Source: Actinomycetota bacterium
GTDB lineage: Bacteria; Actinomycetota; Thermoleophilia; Solirubrobacterales; 70-9
Length of the DNA stretch: 62,548 nucleotides
Direction of reading: 5' to 3'
NCBI GenBank assembly: GCA_018268415.1
Contig: JAFDWO010000153.1
Coordinates: forward strand, 1-62,548
Part shown: positions 31,534 through 40,188 of the stretch, in pieces
How the letters are laid out: each line of letters starts with the position of its first letter
Position numbering within the stretch: position 1 is the stretch's first letter
Position numbers and translations under genes: made by a program
The notes under the pieces: model-generated
The model's input: only the letters and a program-made list of their open reading frames with translations
What the model was told of the DNA's origin: nothing
Databases searched by the model: none

Positions 31534-34500
31534 TGCTCTCGATCGGCAAGCTCGGCACGGGCCAGGAGTCCTACTACCTGGAGAAGGTCGCCGAAGGCGC
31601 CGAGGACTACTACTCCGGCGAGGGCGAGGCGGAGGGCTACTGGGTCGGCAGCCTGCCCACCCTGCTCGGCCTCGACGGCAAGGTCGAGGGCGAGCAACTC
31701 ACGGCGATGCTCACCGGGACGAACCCGGCGACCGGCGAGCCGCTCGGCCTGCGCGCGGTCGGCGGCCGCGGTCCGGTCCCCGGCTTCGACCTCACCTTCT
31801 CGGCACCGAAGTCGGTCTCGCTCACCTGGGCGCTCGGCGGGGGCGGCGTCGGCGCCGAGGTCGCCGCCGCCCACAAGGCCTCGGTCGAGGCCGCGCTCGG
31901 CTACCTGGAGCGTTCGGCCACCTTCACCCGCCGCGGGGGGCAGGCCGAATTCGTCCCCGGCCGGGGCCTCCTCGCCGCCGCCCACCCGCACCGATCCTCC
32001 CGCGCCGGCGACCCGCAGCTCCACACCCATGTCCTCGTCGCCAACGCGACGATGGGACCCGACGGCCGCTGGACCCGGCTCCATCACCCTTCGCTCTACG
32101 AACATGCGAAGACCGCCGGTTATCTCTACGAGGCCCACCTGCGCGACGAGCTGACCCGCAGGCTCAGGGTCCGCTGGCGCGAGGTCACCAATGGCATCGC
32201 CGAGATCGAGGGCTTCCACCCGGAGGAGCTGCGCGCCTTCTCGACCCGCCGCGCCGAGATCCTCGCGGCCGCCGGTGAGGGCGCCTCGGCCAGGGAGATG
32301 CAGATCGCCACCCTGACCACCCGGCGGGCGAAGGCGCGCGACCTGACCACGGAGTCGATGCGCGAGGCATGGCGGGTGAAGGGGTCGGAGCTCGGCCTGA
32401 CCCGCGAGGCGATCGCCGCCCGCCTCGGCCATGAGCCTCCCGGCCGCACCGTCCTCACCACCGACCGGATCGGCCGCTCGGCCACCGCGAACGTCTCCCA
32501 CTTCGACCGCCGCCAGGCGATCCGCGCCGTCGCCGACAACCTTCCGCATGGGGCCTCGGTCGCCGAGGTCGAGGAGCTGGCCGGCGCCTTCCTCGCCTCC
32601 TCCGAGGTGCTGCGGATCGCCGACATGCCGCGCGGCCCGCGCTTCACCACCCGGCGGATCTGGAGGCTGGAGCAGGAGGCGCTGACGACCGCGGCGGAGA
32701 TGCACGTCGTCTCGGGATGTGCCGAGATCGCCCCGGTGATCGTCGCCCGCGTCCTCGCCGACCACCCGAGCCTGAAGGACGACCAGCGGGCGCTGGTCGA
32801 GCGGCTGCTCGCCGGCGGCCGCGGCCTGGAGGTCGTGATCGGCGAGGCTGGCTCGGGCAAGACCTACGCCACCGTCGCCGCCGCGGCGGGCTGGGCGGCG
32901 GTCGGCGACGAACTGGTGGTCGCGGCGCCGACCTGGCGGGCGGCGAACGTGCTGCGCGCCGAGGGGCTCGACGCGGGCACCGTGGCCGGCCTGCTCGCGC
33001 GCCTCGACGCGCGAGCCGAAGAGGGACTCGACCCATTGTCGCCACATTCGGTGCTGCTGATCGACGAGGCGGGGATGGTCGACTCGGCGAGCCTGGCCCG
33101 CCTGATCGACCAGGCCGACCGCTCCGACGCCAAGCTCGTCCTCGTCGGCGATCCCGCCCAACTGGGCGAGATCGAGGCGGGCGGCCTCTTCGCGGCGATC
33201 GCCGGGCGCTCGGAGGTCATCCACCTGGACGAGGTGATCCGCCACCGCCACGATCTCGACCGCGAGGCGGCGAAGCTGATCCGCGAGGGCCGCGGCGCCG
33301 AGGCGGTCGACCGCTACGTCAGGGAGGGCAGGATGGTGATCGCCGCCGACACCGAGGCCCGCCGCCAGGCGATCGTCGCCGACTGGTGGGAGGCGCGGAA
33401 GGCGGGCGAGGACGCGCTGATGATCGCCCGGGCCAACTCCGAGCGCGCCCACCTGAACGAGCGCGCACGGGAGCTGCGGCGGCTCGAAGGCCGACTCGGG
33501 TCGGAGGAGATCGAGGTCGGCGGGCGACGCTTCGCCGCCGGTGAGGAGGTGATCACCCGCGTCAACGACCGGAAGGCGCAGGTCTACAACCGCGAACGCT
33601 GGACGGTGGAATCGGTCGACGCGGAGAAGGGCCGGATGACCCTCGCCGGGATCGACACCCAAAGGCGGGTGGATGTCGACCCCGACTACCTGGGGCGGAC
33701 GAACCCGGCCGACGGAGCCCCTGCGATCGAACCCGGTTACGCGGCGACGATCTACCAGGCCCAGGGTGCGACCCTGGATTCCGCCTTCGTGATGGCCGAC
33801 CCCGGCATGGACCGCCGGGACTTCTACGTGGCGGCCTCGCGGACGCGCGGCGAGACCTTCTTCTACGCGACGCCGGAGGTCGGCTTCGATCGGGTCGAGT
33901 ACGCGCCCGCCGAACCGCCCGCCGAGGGACTCGAGCACATCACCCGCGCTGCCGAACGCGACGGCGCCCAGGCCGCCGCCCACGACGCCGCCCTGCGCGA
34001 GCAGGTCACGCGGCTCTCGACCCCGGAGCTCTTCGCCAGGCGCCACGAGATCGCCGCCGAGGCGCACGCCGAGGCGGCGGCCGAGCGCGGGCGCGAGGAC
34101 CTCGCCCGTGACCTCGCCGCGGCACGGAGAGCGGTAGAGAAGGCCGCCGCGCGCGAGGAGAGGCTCGGCGAGGAGCCGCCGTTCTGGTCGCGCGGCGCAC
34201 GGACGGCATGGCGGCGAGAGTCGGAGGCCAGAGCGGAGGCCGCCCGTCACGCCGAGGAGAGACGGAGGCAAGGTGAGACCGAATTCGCCCGGGCCGCCGA
34301 GGTCGGACAGGCCGCCCGTGCCGAGCAGGCGGCGATCGACCGGGCGATCGAGGGCCGCACCTCCGCGAGGATGGCCACGCTGCGGCGCGACCCTCCCGGC
34401 TACCTCGTCGCCCAGCTGGGCGAGCGCCCGACCGATCCGGGACGACGGCAGACCTGGGAGGAGGCGGCGCGGGGGATCGAGGGCTGGCGGATGGAGCACG

Positions 34501-34664
34501 GCGTCACCGACCGCGACTCGGCGCTCGGCCCGAGGCCGGCGGAGGGCTGGGCGCGGCGCGAGCACGGACGGGCCGATCAGGCGATCCATCGCGCCCGCCG
34601 CGAACTCGGGCTCGAGCAGGTGCGCGCGAGGGAGCGGGCGATCGAGATGGGGCCGGAGCTGTGA
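31533..34664 (+). CDS. MobF-type (TrwC/TraA) conjugative relaxase-helicase
   Basis: A 1043-aa bifunctional transfer protein. The relaxase domain (1-300) begins MLSIGKLGTGQESYYLEK with a tyrosine pair (YY at 13-14) and a second pair at about 25-26; FDLTFSAPKSVSLTWAL and GDPQLHTHVLVAN give the HUH metal site. The helicase half has Walker A GEAGSGKTYAT (about 437-447), LLIDEAGMVD (about 510), and motifs like AAPTWRAANVL and GYAATIYQAQGATLD, RecD/TraI-like. A Glu/Ala/Arg-rich coiled-coil tail follows. It nicks and unwinds the transferred strand. No coupling protein is present nearby. Confidence 0.92.
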   Translation: MLSIGKLGTGQESYYLEKVAEGAEDYYSGEGEAEGYWVGSLPTLLGLDGKVEGEQLTAMLTGTNPATGEPLGLRAVGGRGPVPGFDLTFSAPKSVSLTWALGGGGVGAEVAAAHKASVEAALGYLERSATFTRRGGQAEFVPGRGLLAAAHPHRSSRAGDPQLHTHVLVANATMGPDGRWTRLHHPSLYEHAKTAGYLYEAHLRDELTRRLRVRWREVTNGIAEIEGFHPEELRAFSTRRAEILAAAGEGASAREMQIATLTTRRAKARDLTTESMREAWRVKGSELGLTREAIAARLGHEPPGRTVLTTDRIGRSATANVSHFDRRQAIRAVADNLPHGASVAEVEELAGAFLASSEVLRIADMPRGPRFTTRRIWRLEQEALTTAAEMHVVSGCAEIAPVIVARVLADHPSLKDDQRALVERLLAGGRGLEVVIGEAGSGKTYATVAAAAGWAAVGDELVVAAPTWRAANVLRAEGLDAGTVAGLLARLDARAEEGLDPLSPHSVLLIDEAGMVDSASLARLIDQADRSDAKLVLVGDPAQLGEIEAGGLFAAIAGRSEVIHLDEVIRHRHDLDREAAKLIREGRGAEAVDRYVREGRMVIAADTEARRQAIVADWWEARKAGEDALMIARANSERAHLNERARELRRLEGRLGSEEIEVGGRRFAAGEEVITRVNDRKAQVYNRERWTVESVDAEKGRMTLAGIDTQRRVDVDPDYLGRTNPADGAPAIEPGYAATIYQAQGATLDSAFVMADPGMDRRDFYVAASRTRGETFFYATPEVGFDRVEYAPAEPPAEGLEHITRAAERDGAQAAAHDAALREQVTRLSTPELFARRHEIAAEAHAEAAAERGREDLARDLAAARRAVEKAAAREERLGEEPPFWSRGARTAWRRESEARAEAARHAEERRRQGETEFARAAEVGQAARAEQAAIDRAIEGRTSARMATLRRDPPGYLVAQLGERPTDPGRRQTWEEAARGIEGWRMEHGVTDRDSALGPRPAEGWARREHGRADQAIHRARRELGLEQVRARERAIEMGPEL

Positions 34665-34818
34665 GCGGCCGGCCGGAGCTCTCACAAGGCCCTTCCGAAG
34701 GCCCGGTGGGAGGCCCGCCGGGTGGCCCGGTAGCCGACCCACCCGGTGGCCACCCCGGGTCCGGCCGAAGGCGCGGCGATCCCGCTCCGCGTGCCGCCTC
34801 GGGGCGCCGTCGTCGTGT

Positions 34819-34834
34819 TGACATCTATAGGTCA
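34819..34834. promoter_or_regulatory. Palindromic operator candidate
   Basis: TGACATCTATAGGTCA is a near-perfect 16-bp palindrome (TGAC..GTCA) in the 600-bp gap between the relaxase and the HTH gene. It resembles operators of GntR-type regulators of actinomycete conjugative elements; no such regulator is coded in the window. The rest of the gap (34,665-35,264) has open frames without recognisable domains. Confidence 0.35.
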
Positions 34835-35264
34835 GACAATGACTGCCACGGTCACCGATCCTCGCCCTACGCCGGATCCTCGGCCTCGATCGCACCCGGC
34901 GCGAGCACGATCGCCACTCCGCCGGCGAGGCAGCGGTCCTCCTCCGAACGGCCGCCGCGTCCGCACCGCGAGCGGCACGGCTCGGATGGGGGGGCCATCT
35001 CGGGCGCTCGTCGCCTTGTTGTGCATGGCCGGGCAATCGGGATGGCGGATGGACGGCAACATGGACACTTACCCGCGCCTGTCTCGCCGGCGTCCAGCAG
35101 CCCGATCGTGGCGCCCGCGTCGATCCCTGCAAGCCCCGGCTTCGCCGGGGCTCCTGACAGCCCTCGCCTGCGGCTCGGGTTCCGGGATCTCCATCGGGCG
35201 CGGTCTCGCGGCTGTGGATGCCGGCGCGGAAAAAGAAACGATGTCGATGCGGAGGCGGGGACTG

Positions 35265-35465
35265 ATGACTAAGAAGTTGGAAACTGTCCGCGAGGCGTCG
35301 GCGAGCACCGGCATTCCCCAGAGCCGGCTCTACGAACTCGTGGCCAAGGCGAAAGCGAATCCCGACGATCCCCGGCACATCCCATACGTCCAGATCGAGT
35401 CTCGGATCTACTTCCGGACGGGCGCCCTGGACGAGTGGATCGAGCGATTGGAGGTCGCGGCATGA
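35265..35465 (+). CDS. Excisionase-like helix-turn-helix protein
   Basis: A 66-aa protein: TVREASASTGIPQSRLYELVAKAKANP forms a MerR/AlpA-type HTH, followed by IPYVQIESRIYFRTGALDEWIERLE, the wing and C-terminal helix typical of Xis-like DNA-bending proteins. It lies 114 bp before the integrase, the usual place for the excisionase. ATG 35,241 is an alternative start. Confidence 0.75.
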   Translation: MTKKLETVREASASTGIPQSRLYELVAKAKANPDDPRHIPYVQIESRIYFRTGALDEWIERLEVAA

Positions 35466-35579
35466 GGGTGTCGCGCTCCGATCCGAGCGGTAGAATCGGG
35501 GAGCGACTCAACAAGGGTCGCCCCCGGGCCGCGTGGTCAGACGCGAACACCGGGGACTTCACCAGGAAGGTGATTCCTG

Positions 35580-36857
35580 ATGCCTCAGCAGCGTAGCCCC
35601 AAACGAGCGCACGGTTCCGGCTCGATCTTCGAGAAGCACGGCGCCGTCCACGTCAAGTTTCACCCGGTCGCGGGCAAGCGTCCCGTTCAGCGGAAGATCT
35701 GCCGCGTCGGCGAGTTGACCGACACCGAGATCGAGCGCCGGGCCGGCAGGATCGTCGCCGAATACAAGCCTCCGGCCGACGGCGAGAAGGCTCCGACCGT
35801 CGCCGAGGTGGGCGTCATGCACATCAACCAACTGGAGCTGGACGGCAAAGCCAGGAGCTACATCACGAACCGTCGCGGGGTGCTCCGCAATCACGTCGAG
35901 GCGGCGCTCGGGGACCGGACGGTCGATTCGGTGAAGCCGAAAGACCTAAACCGACTGAAGCGCTCGATGCAGCAGGAAGGCAAGGGGCCCACGGTGATCG
36001 TCTCGGCGATGTGGCTCCTCTCGGGGATCTTCAAATTCGCCATCGCCGAAGAATGGAGAACCGACAATCCGGTCGCGGCGATCACGATGCCCGAGATCGA
36101 CCACGACCCCGATACGGTCAGCTACCTGACGACCGCGGAGGTGGACCGCGTGATCGCCGCGGTCCTCGACGACGAGTTGGGCAGGGTCGAGCGGCCGATG
36201 TACAGGACGGCGCAGCAGACCGGAATGAGGCGAGGGGAACTGATCGCGCTTCACTGGCGCGAGTGCGACTTCGACTACGACGTCTTCCGGGTCTCGGAGA
36301 ACTACGTCGAAGGCGAGTTCAAAAGGACGAAGTCCAAGAAGGGTCGGATCGTCCCGATGACCGCGCTGGCGAAGCAGTCGCTTCTCCTGTGGCGGATGGA
36401 ATCCCGCTACCACGACGACGACGATCTGGTCTTCGCCCATCCCGTGGATGGCGAGCCCCTGCGGCCGGAATTCGTCTCGAAGCGCTTCAAGGCCGCACTG
36501 CTTCGGGCTGCGGTCGGCCCGGTCGAGATGCGGCCCTACAAGGTCAAGGACCGGGTGACCGGCGAGCGTAGGATCGTGATGAAGCCGTTCCCGCTGCTCA
36601 AGCTTCACGACCTCCGGGACACCTTCGGGACCTACCAGATGATGAACCCGAGGAACTCGCCGCGCGAGGTGCAGGAGTGGATGGGCCACGCCAGCTTGAC
36701 GACGACGCAGCGGTACGCCAAGTTCCGCCCGCTCACTGACGCCGCGGAGCGGATGGGCGCCTCATTTGTCGATCGTCGGCCAACCGATGATCGCGGAGAG
36801 CCACCCGACCCATCGCGGAAGCCCGCGGCTCCCAGAGCCGAACCGAAGGCTCGCTAG
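35580..36857 (+). CDS. Tyrosine site-specific integrase
   Basis: A 425-aa phage/ICE-type integrase. The SAM-like core-binding domain is at about 75-165 (RSYITNRRGVLRNHVEAALG, NRLKRSMQQEGK). The catalytic residues are complete: Arg217 (MRRGEL), Lys in RTKSKKGR, His343-x2-Arg346 (HDLRDTF), His370 (GHAS), Tyr379 (QRYAKF). The N-terminus (PKRAHGSGSIFEKHG) is an arm-binding domain. It recombines the attachment sites described here and ends 27 bp from the 3' end of the second tRNA-Thr. Confidence 0.93.
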   Translation: MPQQRSPKRAHGSGSIFEKHGAVHVKFHPVAGKRPVQRKICRVGELTDTEIERRAGRIVAEYKPPADGEKAPTVAEVGVMHINQLELDGKARSYITNRRGVLRNHVEAALGDRTVDSVKPKDLNRLKRSMQQEGKGPTVIVSAMWLLSGIFKFAIAEEWRTDNPVAAITMPEIDHDPDTVSYLTTAEVDRVIAAVLDDELGRVERPMYRTAQQTGMRRGELIALHWRECDFDYDVFRVSENYVEGEFKRTKSKKGRIVPMTALAKQSLLLWRMESRYHDDDDLVFAHPVDGEPLRPEFVSKRFKAALLRAAVGPVEMRPYKVKDRVTGERRIVMKPFPLLKLHDLRDTFGTYQMMNPRNSPREVQEWMGHASLTTTQRYAKFRPLTDAAERMGASFVDRRPTDDRGEPPDPSRKPAAPRAEPKAR

Positions 36858-36884
36858 CGAGGTCTCGGCAGATCGGAAAGCGGC

Positions 36885-36959
36885 AAGCCCGGAGCGGGAT
36901 TTGAAACCCGCGACCCCCGCTTTACGAGAGCGGTGCTCTGGCCAGCTGAGCTATCCCGG
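36885..36959 (-). tRNA. Degenerate tRNA-Thr(CGT) inside the element
   Basis: A 75-nt cloverleaf: acceptor GCCGGGA/TCCGGGC has a G-G mismatch at position 4-69, D-arm GCTC/GAGC, anticodon stem CCGCT/AGCGG with loop CTCGTAA (CGT), T-stem GCGGG/CCCGC but an 8-nt T-loop. It is quite different in sequence from the tRNA-Thr at 13,755 yet has the same anticodon. The integrase abuts its 3' end. It may be a backup tRNA or an old attachment site; function is doubtful because of the mismatch and large loop. Confidence 0.7.
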
Positions 36960-37023
36960 CGCAGCCAGGCAGAGTAACGCCGGCCCGACCTACAGGTCCC
37001 GACGAGCGTCTAGACTTTCATAG

Positions 37024-37242
37024 ATGGCAACCGCGGTCAGGAAAGTTGACTTGGTGGTCGGCGAGTTGATTGAGATCGACGGTCGGCGCTACGAGGTCGT
37101 GCCCGACGGGGAGGGCGGCTTGACGATCGAGCCACCCATCACTTCCGTTGCCGAGCTGGACGCCCAGCGGGGCACGAAGCCTGCGAGCGACGAGGACTTC
37201 GAGCGCCTGACGGCGGGCTTTCCCTCTGACGGCGAGGGATAG
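37024..37242 (+). CDS. Small hypothetical protein
   Basis: 72 aa, acidic, with LVVGELIEIDGRRYEVVPDGEGGLTIEPPI and a tail DEDFERLTAGFPSD. No family recognised. Its position before another small gene, inside a mobile element, and its acidic, antitoxin-like C-terminus suggest a toxin-antitoxin pair, but no defining motif supports it. Confidence 0.55.
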   Translation: MATAVRKVDLVVGELIEIDGRRYEVVPDGEGGLTIEPPITSVAELDAQRGTKPASDEDFERLTAGFPSDGEG

Positions 37243-37309
37243 CAATCGGCAGGGGGGCACCCTGCCGGAAGCCGCGATCGAGTTCGGAGAGGCCGAGTGG
37301 GGGCAGGAG

Positions 37310-37642
37310 GTGGAGCGCCTGGACCCGCACTCACGGGCACGTCTCCAGGCGCAGCGGGCGCGGCGCGACATCGAGGCCGGCAGGGCCCGCCTCGATTGGC
37401 AGCGATGCGAGCCCGAAGGTGCGGACGGAACGAAACTTCCGGGCTGCGTGAAGCTCTACGTACCGCTCGATGCAGACGGCGCCTCGGCGGCGCCGTTCGG
37501 CTTCGTCTTTCGCCTCGTACAGAACCCCGGCGGGAGTCTTGCCTGGTCATTGATCGCCTTCGGCGAGCGCCACCCATCGAACCGCCAGACGCACAGCGTC
37601 TACAAGCGCGCCCACAAGCGCCTGCATGGCCGCTATCCCTGA
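37310..37642 (+). CDS. Small hypothetical protein, possible RelE-like toxin
   Basis: 110 aa, basic. ERLDPHSRARLQAQRARRDIEAG followed by short strands (FVFRLVQNPGGSLAWSLIAFGERH) and a His/Lys-rich end (HSVYKRAHKRLHGRYP) recalls RelE/HigB folds. The coding frame extends upstream (EFGEAEWGQE) without a standard start, so the true N-terminus is unclear; GTG 37,310 is the first. It follows the 72-aa gene by 67 bp. Confidence 0.5.
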   Translation: MERLDPHSRARLQAQRARRDIEAGRARLDWQRCEPEGADGTKLPGCVKLYVPLDADGASAAPFGFVFRLVQNPGGSLAWSLIAFGERHPSNRQTHSVYKRAHKRLHGRYP

Positions 37643-37671
37643 TCCCCGCCGTGCCACTCAGCGAGCACCGC

Positions 37672-37689
37672 TGTCCACCGACTGTCCAC
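37672..37689 (+). promoter_or_regulatory. Candidate integrase arm-type sites, right end
   Basis: TGTCCAC at 37,672 and 37,683, spaced 11 bp, 86 bp inside the right 41-bp repeat. The motif, spacing and orientation equal the left-end pair. Confidence 0.6.
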
Positions 37690-37774
37690 CGAAATCCTCA
37701 GGAAACCTCGGAATCCTCACAGGAGAAACCGGCCTCCCAGGCGTCAGAGGGGCGCTCGGCAACGCCCCGCTGTG

Positions 37775-37815
37775 ATTACGAATGAAGTGCTCTACCAACT
37801 GAGCTACGCCGGCGC
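37775..37815. repeat. attR: right copy of 41-bp direct repeat (5' half of tRNA-Thr)
   Basis: Identical to 13,789-13,829. The 3' half of a tRNA is absent on its left, so this is a displaced tRNA fragment. Just to its right, TGGTCCTCAA occurs at 37,858 and 37,869, again 11 bp apart, which may be arm sites of a second element. The remaining gap to 37,958 holds no recognisable gene. Confidence 0.85.
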
Positions 37816-37958
37816 GATGGGCTTCTAGAGCCAAATCGAGGCCCACGCGACGGACGGTGGTCCTCAACTGGTCCTCAATTTAGCGGGATCATGCGAACCG
37901 GGCGGGCATGCGACGTCCTCCTCCCTTCACGGCGCCGGGGGCGATCGTGGCGAGGCGC

Positions 37959-40004
37959 CTATGGGTGGAGGGTGAGCCGCAGGGTGCGGCCGGTCGGATC
38001 GCGGTCTGCGGCCGTCGCGGTGACGGCCAGGGCGAGTGGGACCGGTTTCGGCGAGGCGGCGATCGCGGCGAGAGCCTGCGCGGTCAGCTTCACCTTGACC
38101 CGCGCGAAGCGGTTCGCCCTCGTGGAGGCCTTGCCGCTCCCTACCCGCAGCGGCTTCTTGCCTTTCGGGACCGGCAGCCCGAGGCCTTTGGCGACGGCCT
38201 TGCCGATCGTGGCGACGACCGCGCACCTGCCCGCGACGTCGAGCTTGCAACGGACCCGCACCGCCCGCGCCTTCGCCTGTTTCTCCCATGGCTGAGCGAC
38301 GGCGCCGGCGGTCAGCCGCACCTTTGGGCGCGCGGGCGGGGGCGCGCGGGCGGGCAGGGGCGTAGGTGAAGGTGACGACACGGGGGATTCACCGCCTCCT
38401 CCCGACGGCGGCGCCGGGGCCGTCACCTCGGCCTCGACCGTCGCCGTGCCGACGTTGCCGGCCGCGTCGGTCGCGGTCACCGTCGCGGTCTTGGTGCCGG
38501 CGCTCGCGTAGGTGTGGGCGGCCGTGGCGCCGGTCGCGGTGGCGCCGTCACCGAAGTCCCAGGTGACGCTGACCGGTCCCCAGGCGTCGGTCGCGTCGGC
38601 GGTGAAGCTCGTCGGGGAGCCGATCGTTGCCGCGGTCGCCGTCGGGGCGAGCGCCGGGGCGGTGCGGTCTTCGACGGCCACCGCCGGGTGATCGAATGTG
38701 TTCCAGACGACCACCGAGTCCTCGCCGTCGTTCGTCATCACCGGTTCTTCGAAGCCGGGCTGCTGCGCGGTCGTGAGGGTCACCGGGGTGCCGAACGCGC
38801 CGCCTGCGGGTCGCGTCGCGGCGTCGATCGTGCCCCCTCCGACGTACCAGGCGGATGCCGAGAATCCGCTGGGGGTGACGGCGAGGGCGGGCTCGGTGAA
38901 GCCGGTCACGCCTTCCGCGACGGTCGACGGGGCCGCCCAGGCGCCCGTCGGGGACGACGTCGAGGACGATTTGATCGAGATCAGGGTTGGTCCCGCCGGG
39001 AAGCTCCGCCAGGTCGCGATGCTGCGGCCGCTGCCGTCGATGCCGACGCTCGGGCTCTCGACGGAACCCGATTCGGCCACGCCGACGATCGGTTCGGAGA
39101 AGCCGTTGCCGTCCCCGTTGCTGTTGCGGGCGATCATTTCGGGGTGGGATTCTTCCTGGGTCCAGGCGACGATCTGGTGGGTGCCGTCGACCTCGACCTG
39201 CGGTTCGCCGAAGGCGATCGGCGTGCTGGTGAAGTTGTTGGTGAGGTGGCCGGACGCACCCCATTCCATCGAGCCCCGCTTGCGCGCGATCATCACCTGG
39301 ACGACCGGGTCGATGCCGGTCTGCTTGCGCTCCTCCAGCCATACGAGGTCGACCGCCCCGGTCGGCGTCATCGCGAGGTCGGGTTCGGTCGCGACCTTGC
39401 CGGCGGTGCTGATCTGCTTGACCGCGCCGAAGCCGCCGCCGGCGGGCGCGTAGACGGCGTCGACGGCGCTCGGCGAGCCTTCCGTCTGCCAGGCGACGGC
39501 GAGGTTGCCGGCGTTGTCGATCCCCGCCCGTGGCTGCTTGGCGGAGCCGCTGCCGGGCACTTCGAAGGAGATCGTCGACCAGGTGCCGAAGATGCTGCGG
39601 GTCGCGTAGCGCATCGGGGTGGTGCCGGTTTTGCAATCCGCGACGAGGATCGCGGCGCCGGCTTCGTCGACCGCGAGGCTCGGGTCCTGACAGTCCTGGG
39701 TCGCCTGGATCCTCTGCGTGGCCGCCGACCAACTGCCCCCCGCACGATGTTCGGAGACGACGATCGCGTGGGCCGGGCCGGCCGTGACCCAGGCGACGAA
39801 GACGTCTCCCTGGCCGTCGACGGCAACCTGCACGTCGCTCGCGGTGGGGCCGGAGGCGACGACCGGTTCGACCGGAAGCCAGGCGGCCTGCGCCTTGCCG
39901 CCGAGCGCGAGCAGCGCCACGGCCAACGCGATCAGCATTGCGGGCGACAGCCGTTGGGTAAGAAGACGGTGCACGAGGGTCCCCCTCTTGAGAAGTGACG
40001 ACAT
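37959..40004 (-). CDS. Secreted PKD-domain protein with repeat (propeller-like) region
   Basis: A 681-aa exported protein. The signal peptide spans about residues 20-40 (MLIALAVALLALGGKAQAA). Residues 40-440 consist of repeats such as VAVDGQGDVFVAW, AGIDNAGNLAVAW, LAMTPTGAVDLVW and VGIDGSGRSIATW, as in beta-propeller or BNR-like folds. A PKD domain follows (VSVTWDFGDGATATGATAAHTYASAGTKTATV). The C-terminal 130 residues are basic and Pro-rich. Likely surface or extracellular; ligand unknown. Confidence 0.8.
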   Translation of the reverse strand: MSSLLKRGTLVHRLLTQRLSPAMLIALAVALLALGGKAQAAWLPVEPVVASGPTASDVQVAVDGQGDVFVAWVTAGPAHAIVVSEHRAGGSWSAATQRIQATQDCQDPSLAVDEAGAAILVADCKTGTTPMRYATRSIFGTWSTISFEVPGSGSAKQPRAGIDNAGNLAVAWQTEGSPSAVDAVYAPAGGGFGAVKQISTAGKVATEPDLAMTPTGAVDLVWLEERKQTGIDPVVQVMIARKRGSMEWGASGHLTNNFTSTPIAFGEPQVEVDGTHQIVAWTQEESHPEMIARNSNGDGNGFSEPIVGVAESGSVESPSVGIDGSGRSIATWRSFPAGPTLISIKSSSTSSPTGAWAAPSTVAEGVTGFTEPALAVTPSGFSASAWYVGGGTIDAATRPAGGAFGTPVTLTTAQQPGFEEPVMTNDGEDSVVVWNTFDHPAVAVEDRTAPALAPTATAATIGSPTSFTADATDAWGPVSVTWDFGDGATATGATAAHTYASAGTKTATVTATDAAGNVGTATVEAEVTAPAPPSGGGGESPVSSPSPTPLPARAPPPARPKVRLTAGAVAQPWEKQAKARAVRVRCKLDVAGRCAVVATIGKAVAKGLGLPVPKGKKPLRVGSGKASTRANRFARVKVKLTAQALAAIAASPKPVPLALAVTATAADRDPTGRTLRLTLHP

Positions 40005-40188
40005 CTGCGAGGGCGGTCCGCCTCGCCCCGACCCCTGGCACGGCCGCAGCCCGACGAGACCTACACAGGCGCGCAGCATCAACATCCGTCGTCTCGTGCG
40101 CAATGGGGAATCCTGCCTATGCCCCCGAGCCTGCCGCCGGCAACGCGCATCACTAATCCTTCGGTCCAGCCACGTTGAATTGGGGGGC

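Larger units (their letters stand above)
13789..37815. mobile_element. Integrative mobilizable element in tRNA-Thr, about 24 kb
   Basis: The limits are a perfect 41-bp direct repeat (13,789-13,829 and 37,775-37,815) equal to the anticodon-to-5'-end half of tRNA-Thr. Inside each end lie two TGTCCAC motifs 11 bp apart. The right part holds a tyrosine integrase, an excisionase-like HTH gene and a MobF relaxase; no VirB4, FtsK-like or coupling-protein gene is seen, so it would depend on a helper for transfer. The cargo is metal/thiol redox genes under an element-borne sigma factor. Two cargo genes are frameshifted, so the insertion may be ageing. Confidence 0.8.

Noticed and set aside
34818..34840. 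TTGACA as a housekeeping promoter -35 box
   Set aside because: No -10 element follows at 16-18 bp; the site fits better as a palindromic operator.
31281..35378. Very long minus-strand open frame opposite the relaxase
   Set aside because: It lacks any domain and mirrors the codon positions of the relaxase; long antisense frames are common in GC-rich genes.
13789..37815. Calling the element a self-transmissible ICE
   Set aside because: No type IV secretion ATPase, coupling protein or FtsK/TraB-type translocase is encoded between the repeats; only mobilization is supported.
37658..37867. 69-aa minus-strand frame across the right att repeat
   Set aside because: Most of its sequence is the translated tRNA fragment and repeats, with no independent support.
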